A stretch of DNA of 64,000 nt from Leeuwenhoekiella aequorea (GTDB taxonomy: Bacteria; Bacteroidota; Bacteroidia; Flavobacteriales; Flavobacteriaceae): the NCBI RefSeq assembly GCF_004104375.1, contig NZ_QOVM01000002.1, positions 124,001 through 188,000 of the forward strand, given 5' to 3'. The translations under genes were made by a program, and so were the position numbers. This document shows positions 44,989 to 53,742 of the stretch, in pieces. A model generated the notes under the pieces. The model did not search any database. It had not been told where the DNA came from and worked only from the letters and a program-made list of their open reading frames with translations. The first letter of the stretch is position 1. Each line of letters begins with the position of its first letter.

Positions 44989-46281
44989 ATGCGTAGTACA
45001 GTCACAAGGCAAATTCCGAATGATGTAAATATTGAAACCAGTTTACTACACTGGTTAAAGACATACAACGTGGGATGTTTATTATTATCTAATGGTCATA
45101 TTGACCCTTATGGGAAATTTGATTATTTATTAGGTGCTGGTGTTAAATCACAATTTGAAACTCAAACAGATGGCGTTTTTGAGGATCTTGAATATTATAG
45201 ATCTAATACTAAGGATTGGCTTCTGGGTTTCCTAACCTACGACTTAAAAAATAATTTAGAAGATCTAGAATCCGCTAATACTGATGGACTAGGCTTTCCT
45301 ACAGTATATTTCTTTCAGCCGCTGAAGCTCATTAAAATTAGGAATAGTGTCATAGATTTTATGTATCTGCCAGATGTTGAAGAGGATATTGAAACAGATT
45401 ATCAGAATATATTTTACAAGTCTCAAAATGATAAATATTCTCAGCGTTATGAATCGCCAGAAATCAAAGTAAGATTTAATAAAGATGCGTATTGTAACCA
45501 AGTAAGAAGTATGCTTGACCATATTCAGCGAGGTGATATTTATGAAGCGAACTTTTGTCAGGAGTTTTATGCTGAAACACAAATAGATCCTATAAGAAGT
45601 TTTACTCATTTAAATAAAATTTCTCAAGCGCCATTTGCTGCATTTTTAAAGCTAAAGAACAGGTATGCGTTGTGTTCTTCTCCAGAACGTTATTTATGTA
45701 AAAGAGGAAGTGAATTAATTAGTCAACCCATAAAAGGTACTGCCGGTAGAAATATAGATCCTAACAAAGACCAACAGGTAGTTTTTCAATTACAAGACGA
45801 TCTCAAAGAACGTTCTGAGAATATCATGATAACTGACCTCGTTCGTAATGATTTATCTAAAATAGCTAGCAAAGGAAGTGTTGAAGTAGTAGAACTTTGT
45901 AAAGTATATTCATTTAAGCAGGTTCATCAAATGATTTCTACTATAACTGCTAAAGTTTCAGGATCAACAAATCCCGTTATGTGTATTGAAAATACATTCC
46001 CGATGGGCAGTATGACTGGTGCGCCTAAACTTTCAGCAATGCAAATTATTGAGTCATTAGAAAATACAAAAAGAGGATTATACAGCGGATCGATTGGCTA
46101 TTTTGAACCCAATGGTGATTTTGATTTCAATGTGGTAATACGTAGTATTTTATATAATGCAGAGAAACCTTACGTTTCCTTTTCAGTAGGAAGTGCAATT
46201 ACCGCTCAGGCGACACCAGAAAAGGAGTATGAAGAATGTTTGTTAAAAGCAAAAGCGATGCGTGAGACGCTAGAAGCTTAG
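44989..46281 (+). CDS. pabB: aminodeoxychorismate synthase component I PabB
   Basis: PabB converts chorismate to aminodeoxychorismate for folate synthesis, using ammonia from a glutamine amidotransferase partner. The chorismate-binding domain (about 160-425) includes GDIYEANFCQEF, SSPERYL, PIKGTAGR, ENIMITDLVRNDLSK, FPMGSMTGAPK and SGSIGYFEPNGDFDFNVVIR. The Lys249 in PIKGT marks PabB; anthranilate synthases have Ala there. The N-terminal region is shorter and diverged. No pabA or pabC is adjacent. It is convergent with the Crp/Fnr gene, overlapping by four bases. Confidence 0.92.
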   Translation: MRSTVTRQIPNDVNIETSLLHWLKTYNVGCLLLSNGHIDPYGKFDYLLGAGVKSQFETQTDGVFEDLEYYRSNTKDWLLGFLTYDLKNNLEDLESANTDGLGFPTVYFFQPLKLIKIRNSVIDFMYLPDVEEDIETDYQNIFYKSQNDKYSQRYESPEIKVRFNKDAYCNQVRSMLDHIQRGDIYEANFCQEFYAETQIDPIRSFTHLNKISQAPFAAFLKLKNRYALCSSPERYLCKRGSELISQPIKGTAGRNIDPNKDQQVVFQLQDDLKERSENIMITDLVRNDLSKIASKGSVEVVELCKVYSFKQVHQMISTITAKVSGSTNPVMCIENTFPMGSMTGAPKLSAMQIIESLENTKRGLYSGSIGYFEPNGDFDFNVVIRSILYNAEKPYVSFSVGSAITAQATPEKEYEECLLKAKAMRETLEA

Positions 46282-46913
46282 TCTAAATTAAGAAGTTCTA
46301 TCTTATTCCGTTGAATGCGAATACGGCCTTCAATTTCTAGTTTTTTAAGTAATCTTGAAATTACTACTCTAGAGGTATGCATCTCATATGCAATATCTTG
46401 ATGCGTGCTTTGTAAACTAGTACTTTGAGTTAATTTTTGTTTATCTCTAAGGTATTTTAGCAGGCGTTCATCCATACGCATAAACGCAATACTATCGATA
46501 GTATCTAACATCTCCTGAAGTCTGTTTTGGTAACTGTCGAATATAAAATTGCGCCAGGATTTATAGGCAGAACTCCATTCTTCCATTTTTTGAATAGGAA
46601 TCATTATAAGAACGGTATTTAATTCTGCAATCGCTCTAATCTCACTTTTACGTTGACCGCGGTTAACAGATAAGGTAAGTGCACACGTATCACCTTTTTC
46701 TAAAAAATACAACAACAACTCATTTCCTTCTGCATCCTCTCTAAGGATTTTTATAGCGCCAGAAATTAATAAGGGCATTGCAGAGATATACTGTCCTATA
46801 TCCATAAGTAGCTCTCCCTCGGAAACTTCTTTAATGATTCCCACATCTATTATTTCCTGCATTAATTCAGGTTCAAAAATATGGGCATAATTTGCGTGTA
46901 ATAAATCCTTCAT
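46278..46913 (-). CDS. Crp/Fnr-family transcriptional regulator
   Basis: Regulator with a cyclic-nucleotide-binding-like beta-roll (about 15-125; EGELLMDIGQYISAMPLLISGAIKI) and a winged-helix DNA-binding domain (about 150-205) with HQDIAYEMHTSRVVISRLLKKLEIEG. No Fnr-type N-terminal Cys cluster is present. The frame is open 180 bases further upstream, but that part overlaps the MscS gene and reads as a shadow of it. The ATG at 46913 gives a 211-residue protein of standard length. It follows the MscS-like gene by 19 bases and may be co-transcribed with it. The ligand is unknown. Confidence 0.9.
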   Translation of the reverse strand: MKDLLHANYAHIFEPELMQEIIDVGIIKEVSEGELLMDIGQYISAMPLLISGAIKILREDAEGNELLLYFLEKGDTCALTLSVNRGQRKSEIRAIAELNTVLIMIPIQKMEEWSSAYKSWRNFIFDSYQNRLQEMLDTIDSIAFMRMDERLLKYLRDKQKLTQSTSLQSTHQDIAYEMHTSRVVISRLLKKLEIEGRIRIQRNKIELLNLD

Positions 46914-46932
46914 AATTAAGTAACCTAACAGT

Positions 46933-48687
46933 CTATTGATCTGGGTTGTTTTCTCTCGTTTTCTCGTGCTCAATACGCATTTTAGATAAATGCTCACCAT
47001 TATCCAATTTGCAAATATACGTGATGAGTTTCTCCCGTAGTGTACAATGAAGGTCCCAAGTTGCTGATGCATCTTTAGCGCTACATAATGCACGTACTTG
47101 CATTGTTTTTTCGCTCATATCTACCACCTGTACCACGGGTGGGTGATCGCGATCCCATTTTTCTTCATTTTCAAGTAATTCTTCAAATTTAGATCTAATT
47201 GCATTTACATCTGTTTTATAATCTACGTGGAGAATTATAGGTCTAATTTGATGAGCGTTTGTCATGGACCAGTTTTCAAAAGTTTTAGAAATTATTTCCT
47301 TAAGCGGTACAATTAAGCGTCTCTCATCCCAAGTGCGAACGACCATATACGTAAATCGAATATCTTCAACATATCCCCAATCGTCATCTATTATCACAGT
47401 ATCACCTATTCGGGCGGGACGAGTAAGAGCTATTTGAATACCCGCAATTATATTTCCTAAAGTACTTTGAGCAGCAACACCTAAAACAACTGTTGCTAGT
47501 CCGGCGGAAGCTATAAGTGAAATTCCTAATTTTTCTAATGATCTAAATTGAGATAGTATTACTGAAAAACCGACGATAATTACTACAAAAGTGAGCACTC
47601 TTCTTGCGACAGAAATATAAGTTAGCATCATTCTGGACTCGTTATTCTCTTCCAGATTAGTATCACCTATTTTAGTCTCTGCAACGTAAACCATAAATGA
47701 ATCGATGAAACGCATTATAAACCAAGTGATTGTACCAATTACGGCAATTAGGAGTATCGCATATAAAGTACTTGCAAAAGTTCCGCCAAAGGAAATAAGT
47801 TTATTTAATGAAATGTAAAAAAACAAAACACCTATTGCCCAACCCGCGGGAGTTGCTAATCGTTTAGCAATGGTCTTTACCCAAATTTTATTGGATTTTT
47901 TAAAGAGCTTTCTTAAAACTATTAAACTCAATTTTCCTAAAAGGTAACTAAGAAAAATAAGTAGTAACGTTCCTACAAACTTCCAGACGGGCATATTTAG
48001 AAATTGAATACGAGCCCAATCTGGCATCATACGATCTAATTCTCTGGGACCATACTTATCATACAAGTCATCAATATTTTCTACAGTATTTGCAGAAATC
48101 ACCCAGAAAGCACCATATTCTTTGTACTTAATGCGTTGCAAACGTAAAATTATATCTCTACCATCAAGATCTACTTCGCCAAATACCACACTACGCATTG
48201 GTTTTCCTGCAATAGCCTGATTTGTGGTTGTACTTATATCTATTTGGCCATCTGGACGGTCTGAGAGTCCGCCCCAATTAATTTTGACTCGTTGATTTAA
48301 AACAAAGTAAAATTTTTCAGCAAGTGTGGCAGCCTGCTCTTTAGTTATCGTATTGGGTAATAAATTTAGGTTTAGAGCATAGCTGGCATCTTCAAAATTT
48401 CCATTACGAGAACTGTATATAAAATGCTCTAAGGTAGCTTGAGGGGATTGAAAGTTAAACTTGTTTGGAGGTAATCCTGTAGAAGTATTTAATCGGTCAA
48501 GTACAAAATAAGCTTCGTTATATTCTCTGATGGCATTAGACAAGTAGGGTCCATTTTTAGAAATGGAAGCCTCATTATCTGGCAAAGAATCTCCGGCTTT
48601 ACTAGTGGTTAAATCTTGAGCTGTTCCATTAAAACATGTTAGGAATACAAGGATTTTGATTGTGGTGGAGAAGTGGTTGTATCGCAT
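46933..48687 (-). CDS. MscS-family mechanosensitive ion channel with periplasmic N-terminal domain
   Basis: Membrane channel that opens under membrane tension to release osmolytes. A signal peptide (ending CFNGTAQ) and a soluble periplasmic region of about 200 residues precede the membrane part. Helices run from about 233 to 430, with the pore-lining glycine/alanine-rich GISLIASAGLATVVLGVAAQSTLGNIIAGIQIALTRP region (in pieces). The MscS beta domain follows, with GDTVIIDDDWGYVEDIRFTY, VPLKEIISKTFENW, then an alpha/beta C-terminus. It is larger than E. coli MscS and near plant/MscK-like forms. The Crp/Fnr gene follows at 19 bases. Confidence 0.92.
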   Translation of the reverse strand: MRYNHFSTTIKILVFLTCFNGTAQDLTTSKAGDSLPDNEASISKNGPYLSNAIREYNEAYFVLDRLNTSTGLPPNKFNFQSPQATLEHFIYSSRNGNFEDASYALNLNLLPNTITKEQAATLAEKFYFVLNQRVKINWGGLSDRPDGQIDISTTTNQAIAGKPMRSVVFGEVDLDGRDIILRLQRIKYKEYGAFWVISANTVENIDDLYDKYGPRELDRMMPDWARIQFLNMPVWKFVGTLLLIFLSYLLGKLSLIVLRKLFKKSNKIWVKTIAKRLATPAGWAIGVLFFYISLNKLISFGGTFASTLYAILLIAVIGTITWFIMRFIDSFMVYVAETKIGDTNLEENNESRMMLTYISVARRVLTFVVIIVGFSVILSQFRSLEKLGISLIASAGLATVVLGVAAQSTLGNIIAGIQIALTRPARIGDTVIIDDDWGYVEDIRFTYMVVRTWDERRLIVPLKEIISKTFENWSMTNAHQIRPIILHVDYKTDVNAIRSKFEELLENEEKWDRDHPPVVQVVDMSEKTMQVRALCSAKDASATWDLHCTLREKLITYICKLDNGEHLSKMRIEHEKTRENNPDQ

Positions 48688-49025
48688 AAAATGTAAAATA
48701 CTCCCATTTGAGATAAAAGCGTATTAGTAAATCGTTAAAACTAATTTTAAAGAAGTTTTTTATCACTAATTGTTAAACAAACCAACTCTTAATTTAAAAT
48801 TTATACAGACTTAATTTTTGCTTAAAGTAAAAAGCTATAGATTTAGATTATGAGTTTATGAAAATTGCATTAAATGTAATGGAGCGGTAGTGTGTTTTAA
48901 ATATTATTTAAGATAATATAATTATTGAAGTACTAATTTGTTCTCTCTTGGAATTATATATAAAGTCCACAATATAATAGAGTTGTTTATTAAACGTGCT
49001 TATAGCTAGATCAATACCGAAGTAG
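48688..49025 (+). promoter_or_regulatory. 338-bp divergent gap with a candidate promoter for the glycogen synthase gene
   Basis: No gene is supported in this A+T-rich gap between the divergent MscS-like and GT5 genes. A promoter-like pair, TTTTTG (48815-48820) and TAGATTTA (48838-48845, one mismatch to TAnnTTTG), with 17 bases between, faces the glycogen synthase. It would leave a leader of about 175 bases. Nothing else is recognised. Confidence 0.3.
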
Positions 49026-50561
49026 ATGAAAAATTTCTTATTTGTTTCCGCAGAAAATGATGCGATTGCTAATTGTAAAGCGGGAGGTATGGCAGATGTA
49101 GTGAGAGACGTTCCAAGACAACTGGCTGCAAATGGCGATCAGGTTCATGTAGTTGTGCCAGCTTATAACAGACTGCATCACAATGCTTTTTTTATAAGTG
49201 ACTTAAGGATTAGAATACGAGGTGAAGAAAGTATTGCCTATTTATATGAAGTAAAACCAAAGAAAGATTATTCAGGTATTAAACATTATGTAATACATCA
49301 TCCTGAAATTGTAGAGGGCAATATTGCTCATATTTATAATGATGATCCTGAAGAGCCCTTTTTCACTGATGCTGTAAAATATTTCATTTTTAATACTGCA
49401 GTAGCACAAGCAATAAAACAGAATTTATTTGATCACGTCGATGTGATACACCTTCACGATTGGCATACTTCATTTTTGCTTTTTCATAAACGATATAATT
49501 TAGAATACAGTCTATTAAAAGAGAGTTGGTTTGTTTACAGCATCCACAATCTTAGTTTACAAGGAATACGGCCTTTAAATGCAAATTTTGCTTCAGTTAA
49601 TAATTTTTTTCCTGAAATAGGATATGAATATGAAGTGGTAAAGGATGATCGTTATAACGATTGTATAAACTTGATGGCATTAGGTATACGACTTGCAGAC
49701 CGGGTGCATACGGTAAGTCCGTCCTATAAACAGGATATTTTAAAACCCAGCCAAAAACCGGAATTTATAGGTGGTGAAAGTTTGGAAAGCGATCTTATCA
49801 AAGCAGACCAGGAGGGTCGTTTATATGGGATTTTAAATGGTGTAAACTATGAAAATATCCGTATTGCTGAAAAAGGTAAATTATATCCAAACATTTTAAG
49901 GCAATTATTTAAATGGATCCAGGAGGAATCAAAAAAATATAAATCGGATATCTTGGCTAATACCGGTGAGAAAGTAGTTTGTCTATTAGATAACCCGCCT
50001 AGTTTTATCGCTTCGAGTGTAGCTAGAATGACCGAGCAAAAATTCTATTTTTTTAAACGGAATCCGCAGGCTTTTAAAGCAATATTAAATGACTTAGCAG
50101 CACAAAACGGAATTTTTATTTTGTTAGGAACTGGTGAGCCCGAATATGAAGCTTTAATGCGCGATATAAGTTATGAGCATCCTAATTTTATATTCATAAA
50201 TGGGCAATCTGAAGATATCATTGATTCTATATATCTAGAATCTGATCTCTATTTTATGCCAAGTCTTTTTGAGCCCTGTGGTATTAGTCAGATGCTAGCT
50301 ATGCGCAATGGCGTGCTTTGTCTGGTACATCATACCGGTGGGTTAATAGATACTGTAAAGGCCAATATTAATGGTTTTGCATTTGATGGAGACACAATTG
50401 ATGATAAAATCAACAACATGGTTTTGGCTTTTAATAATGTGCTTGAAGTATTTTATACCGATAAACCAAGATGGAAACGGATGTGCAAAAACGCAAAAGA
50501 AGCTCGATTTTCTTGGGAAAATACAGTTGAGCAGTACTACAGCCAACTCTATACCAAATAG
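49026..50561 (+). CDS. glgA: glycogen/starch synthase (GT5)
   Basis: GT5 glycosyltransferase that adds glucose from ADP- or UDP-glucose to alpha-1,4-glucan. The N-terminal nucleotide-sugar site is CKAGGMADVVRDVPRQL (the KxGGxxDV family motif, near residue 18). LHDWHTSFLLFHKRY, YSIHNLSLQG and HTVSPSYKQDI follow, with the C-terminal catalytic segment MPSLFEPCGISQMLAM and HHTGGLIDTV. The length of 511 fits GlgA. No glgB or glgC lies nearby. It fits storage-glycogen synthesis, and is separate from the sus-like locus about 25 kb away. Confidence 0.88.
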   Translation: MKNFLFVSAENDAIANCKAGGMADVVRDVPRQLAANGDQVHVVVPAYNRLHHNAFFISDLRIRIRGEESIAYLYEVKPKKDYSGIKHYVIHHPEIVEGNIAHIYNDDPEEPFFTDAVKYFIFNTAVAQAIKQNLFDHVDVIHLHDWHTSFLLFHKRYNLEYSLLKESWFVYSIHNLSLQGIRPLNANFASVNNFFPEIGYEYEVVKDDRYNDCINLMALGIRLADRVHTVSPSYKQDILKPSQKPEFIGGESLESDLIKADQEGRLYGILNGVNYENIRIAEKGKLYPNILRQLFKWIQEESKKYKSDILANTGEKVVCLLDNPPSFIASSVARMTEQKFYFFKRNPQAFKAILNDLAAQNGIFILLGTGEPEYEALMRDISYEHPNFIFINGQSEDIIDSIYLESDLYFMPSLFEPCGISQMLAMRNGVLCLVHHTGGLIDTVKANINGFAFDGDTIDDKINNMVLAFNNVLEVFYTDKPRWKRMCKNAKEARFSWENTVEQYYSQLYTK

Positions 50562-50583
50562 TTTTCTAAACAAGCTATAAGCA

Positions 50584-50608
50584 GATAGATATAAAAGGTC
50601 TATCTATC
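50584..50608 (+). terminator. possible hairpin after the glycogen synthase gene
   Basis: An 8-bp stem, GATAGATA (50584-50591) with TATCTATC (50601-50608), has a nine-base loop and stands 23 bases after the stop. The stem is A+T-rich and no T run follows directly, so terminator activity is uncertain. Confidence 0.3.
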
Positions 50609-50697
50609 GGGCATCTTTATTTGTATCTTAGGTTTTATTGTAAGCACGACTATTGAAACCAAAATAGCGTGTATATTCATTTATATCATAAATCATT

Positions 50698-51291
50698 TTG
50701 GACAAACAAATCCTAACTCCATTCAATAAAGTTATAGAAGCCATAGATAAGTTAAATGCTGAAGATCCCAACTTAGAATTTTCGGAGGGGCAGGAGATAC
50801 CTAAAGAACTTTTGTATTCACAGCGTATGACATCACAATTAAATTCATTTGAAACAGAAGCTTCTCTCGAATTACAAATCGCTGCCCGAGCCCAACATAT
50901 ATGTAGATGGAAAATTCCGCGACAAAGTTATCCTATGAATAGAGTGGGCTATTTGACCTGGCGTGAAGATTTAAAAAAAATGCACGCAGATCTTACCGGC
51001 TCAATTCTTAGAGAATTTCACTACAAACAGGGATTTATAGATCGAGTCCAGTTTCTAATAAAGAAAAAACACATAAAGAAAGATGAAGATTCTCAAACAC
51101 TGGAAGACGTTATTTGCTTAGTTTTCCTACAGTATTATTTTGAAGATTTTGCAGCTAAGCACGACAAACAAAAAGTGATTAATATTGTTCAAAAAACCTG
51201 GGCAAAAATGTCTGAAAAAGGACATTCAGCTGCATTAAAATTGCCTCTCAGTTCAATAGCTTTAGAACTTGTAGGGAAGGCTTTAGCGTAA
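50698..51291 (+). CDS. DUF4202-family protein
   Basis: Cytoplasmic protein of 197 residues matching the DUF4202 pattern: FNKVIEAIDKLNAEDPN at the N-terminus, AARAQHICRWKIPRQSYPMNRVGYLTWR in the centre (in pieces), HADLTG, and LEDVICLVFLQYYFEDFAAKHD. The conserved His residues (AQHICRW, KMHADL) suggest a metal-dependent fold related to HD-type helices; this is an inference. No near ATG exists, so TTG at 50698 is taken as start. It is convergent with moaA, with a 31-base gap. The function is unknown. Confidence 0.8.
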   Translation: MDKQILTPFNKVIEAIDKLNAEDPNLEFSEGQEIPKELLYSQRMTSQLNSFETEASLELQIAARAQHICRWKIPRQSYPMNRVGYLTWREDLKKMHADLTGSILREFHYKQGFIDRVQFLIKKKHIKKDEDSQTLEDVICLVFLQYYFEDFAAKHDKQKVINIVQKTWAKMSEKGHSAALKLPLSSIALELVGKALA

Positions 51292-51322
51292 TTTAATTGA
51301 GCTTATAATGAACAATTAATAT

Positions 51323-52330
51323 TTAACCACCTATTGCAATCATACTTCGATTATTTGAATGGAGATCAGGATTTGTTAATTGATCAAAATCGGTCATTCC
51401 GGCACGCACAGCCTTTTTGCTATTTAGCGACTTATTGATTAAATCTTCAATATTTTCACCATTTCTAAAGGCGGTCAGCAAGTTAGTTTCATCGTTAGAA
51501 AACAAACAGTTTTTTAATTTGCCATCAGCTGTTAGCCGTATACGATTACAGCTATCACAAAATGGATTTGTAACTGAACTAATTATTCCGAAGCTGCCTT
51601 TAAAGTGTTCAATTTGAAAATTACGAGCCGTAAAATTTTGTTCATTTGTAAGAGGTTTTAATGATTGTACTCCGTAGAAATCGGTAACTCGATTTAATAT
51701 TTCGGCTTGACTAACAAGTTTATTTTTATTCCAGGCGTTACCATCAAATGGCATAAACTCTATAAATCGAACATTAATCTCTTGATTGCGAGTTAATTCA
51801 ATAAAATCGGTGATTTCATCTTCATTAAAATCCTTCATCAAAACCGCATTTATTTTCACATTAAATCCCTCATTTATAAGTTGCTGAATATTATCGTAAG
51901 CTAATTTAAACTGGTCACGCCGAGTAATAAACTTGAATTTTTCAGTATCTAAAGTATCTAGACTAACATTAATATCATGTAGTCCGTATTTTTTGAAATC
52001 TTCAATAAATCGATCTGTTAGTAAAGCGTTTGTGGTGATTGAAAGCTTAACGGGCAGCTTAGAAAGCTTCTCTAAAATGATCTTAAAATCTTTACGTACT
52101 AATGGTTCACCACCAGTAAGTCTAATTTTGTCAACTCCATGGTCTACAAATACTGTAGCAATAGACTCAATCTCATCTGCAGTCATTAAATGTGCACGCG
52201 GGCTCAATGCAATACCATCTTTAGGCATACAGTATGTGCAGCGTAGATTACATTTTTCGCTCAACGAAATTCGCAAATAATTATGCGTTCTATTGTGAGT
52301 ATCTGTAAGTATATTTGAGTCTTTAATCAT
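51323..52330 (-). CDS. moaA: GTP 3',8-cyclase MoaA
   Basis: Radical-SAM enzyme making (8S)-3',8-cyclo-7,8-dihydroGTP, the first step of molybdenum cofactor synthesis. The N-terminal 4Fe-4S motif is Cys27-x3-Cys31-x2-Cys34 (SEKCNLRCTYC). The second cluster is bound by CDSCNRIRL with a later Cys (KNCLF). The C-terminus ends in Gly-Gly, as needed for catalysis in the family. The ATG at 52330 overlaps the end of moaCB by 8 bases and is chosen over a GTG at 52348. It is the last gene of the Moco operon. Confidence 0.95.
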   Translation of the reverse strand: MIKDSNILTDTHNRTHNYLRISLSEKCNLRCTYCMPKDGIALSPRAHLMTADEIESIATVFVDHGVDKIRLTGGEPLVRKDFKIILEKLSKLPVKLSITTNALLTDRFIEDFKKYGLHDINVSLDTLDTEKFKFITRRDQFKLAYDNIQQLINEGFNVKINAVLMKDFNEDEITDFIELTRNQEINVRFIEFMPFDGNAWNKNKLVSQAEILNRVTDFYGVQSLKPLTNEQNFTARNFQIEHFKGSFGIISSVTNPFCDSCNRIRLTADGKLKNCLFSNDETNLLTAFRNGENIEDLINKSLNSKKAVRAGMTDFDQLTNPDLHSNNRSMIAIGG

Positions 52331-53240
52331 TAGAATTGTGTTGGGCACCTCTTAAAATTTTAAAAACGTGCAGTAAGTGAGGAAATACAGCATCCATAGA
52401 TTCGCTCGCTCCGTTTGTAGAGCCTGGCAACGCCAGAATTAAACAATTGCCTAACGTACCGGCAACACTACGCGAAAGCATAGCATAGGGCATACGATCC
52501 TGACCATAATTACGAATAGCTTCTTCCACACCTGGAATTCGCCGTTCAAGTATAGGCTCTAAAGCTTCTGGAGTAACATCTCGCATACTCAAACCTGTAC
52601 CGCCGGTAAATATTAATAAATTAACTGTATCAGATAGTTGAAACGCTTTGCTGCGTATAGTCTCTAAATCATCTGGGATAATCTCATAACCTTGAATTTG
52701 CACATTGTGGTTTTGTAATTTGCTGATGATAGCTTTTCCTGCCTGATCTTCTTTTTTGCCTTCTGTAATTGAATCTGAACAAACTATTATATGTGCAGAC
52801 AAACGGGACGGATTCTGATCTTTAAAGCTGCTTTTACCCCCTTTTTTATGCAGCAACTTCACCGAATTTATTTCAATGCCTTTATCTATAGGCTTAAGCA
52901 TGTCATACATGGTAAGTGCTATTACCGATGCTCCGTGCATAGCTTCTACCTCAACACCGGTTTTATAAACGGTTTTTACAGTTATTTCAATCTGAATAGA
53001 TAAATCTTTAATAGAGTAAGCTACAGCAGTATATTCTATAGGTAATGGATGACAATCGGGAATTGTCGTATGTGTATTTTTTACGGCAAATAAACCTGCT
53101 GTTTTTGCCATTTCAAATACATTTCCCTTGGGCACTTTATTCTTTTCTAGCGCTTCAATTGTTTCCGGTTTACTAACCGTTACAGTAGCTTGTGCTGTAG
53201 CGGTGCGTAAGGTGGTTATTTTATGAGTTATATCTACCAT
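52323..53240 (-). CDS. bifunctional MoaC-MoaB/MogA fusion protein
   Basis: Fusion of cyclic pyranopterin monophosphate synthase (MoaC, about 1-148) and a MoaB/MogA-type molybdopterin adenylyltransferase (about 155-305). The MoaC half shows MVDITHK, GNVFEMAKTAGLFAVKNTHTTIPDCHPLP (in pieces) and VEVEAMHGASVIALTMYDM. The MoaB half has IIVCSDSITEGKKEDQAG, the LIFTGGTGLSMRDVTPEAL binding loop and SRSVAGTLGNCLILALPGS. This joins step two with the adenylation step before metal insertion. It is followed by moaA with an 8-base overlap. The fusion is known in Bacteroidota. Confidence 0.93.
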   Translation of the reverse strand: MVDITHKITTLRTATAQATVTVSKPETIEALEKNKVPKGNVFEMAKTAGLFAVKNTHTTIPDCHPLPIEYTAVAYSIKDLSIQIEITVKTVYKTGVEVEAMHGASVIALTMYDMLKPIDKGIEINSVKLLHKKGGKSSFKDQNPSRLSAHIIVCSDSITEGKKEDQAGKAIISKLQNHNVQIQGYEIIPDDLETIRSKAFQLSDTVNLLIFTGGTGLSMRDVTPEALEPILERRIPGVEEAIRNYGQDRMPYAMLSRSVAGTLGNCLILALPGSTNGASESMDAVFPHLLHVFKILRGAQHNSND

Positions 53241-53270
53241 TATATAAATTCTAGTTGAGAGATTTTAGCT

Positions 53271-53699
53271 TTAACTATTAACTTTCCATTGATGACTATT
53301 ATCTTCAAATAATTCTTTACCAAAAATAGGAGTGCGGTCCTTTACAGCATTTACAATCCATTCTGTAGCAGCATAGACTTCTTTGCGTCTTTTTGAAGAT
53401 ACAAATACAAAGAAGCAAACTTCACCAGATTTTATGGTGCCTATACTATGATAGATGTGCATACATATTAAATCAAATTTCTCAAAAGCTTCTTCTCGTA
53501 TCTCATGAAGTTTTTCATTTGCTAATGCTTCATAACATGTATATTCTATGGCTGCTACCTTTTTGTCATCAATAACATCAGCGCGTACCTGACCTAAAAA
53601 AATATTATGTGCGCCTATGCTTGTTTTAATTTGATGTTTAGCAATTGATTGTGCTATAAAATCACTGGAGACAGGGCCTTCAATAAAAACTTTTTTCAT
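53271..53699 (-). CDS. moaE: molybdopterin synthase catalytic subunit MoaE
   Basis: MoaE forms the heterotetramer with MoaD that adds two sulfurs to cyclic pyranopterin monophosphate. Family segments are GAHNIFLGQVRAD, VAAIEYTCYEALANEKLHEI, ICMHIYHSIGTIKSGEVCFFVFVSSKRRKEVYAATEWIVNAVKDRTPIFGKE (in pieces, holding the catalytic Lys residues). The length of 142 is typical. It lies between the moeB-like gene and moaCB on the same strand, about 30-40 bases from each. Confidence 0.94.
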   Translation of the reverse strand: MKKVFIEGPVSSDFIAQSIAKHQIKTSIGAHNIFLGQVRADVIDDKKVAAIEYTCYEALANEKLHEIREEAFEKFDLICMHIYHSIGTIKSGEVCFFVFVSSKRRKEVYAATEWIVNAVKDRTPIFGKELFEDNSHQWKVNS

Positions 53700-53742
53700 T
53701 TTTTCTTATTTGTAATACTATTGGTACTTAACTCTTAATAGT

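Noticed and set aside
45289-45609. 106-codon minus-strand frame inside pabB
   Set aside because: It is antisense to the PabB core, with low-complexity composition typical of a shadow frame.
44989-46281. Anthranilate synthase TrpE as the identity of the chorismate enzyme
   Set aside because: The PIKGT motif with Lys marks aminodeoxychorismate synthase, and no trp genes are near.
46914-47093. Longer N-terminus for the Crp/Fnr regulator (open for 60 more codons)
   Set aside because: The extension overlaps the MscS coding sequence in another frame and has no family similarity; the ATG at 46913 gives the standard length.
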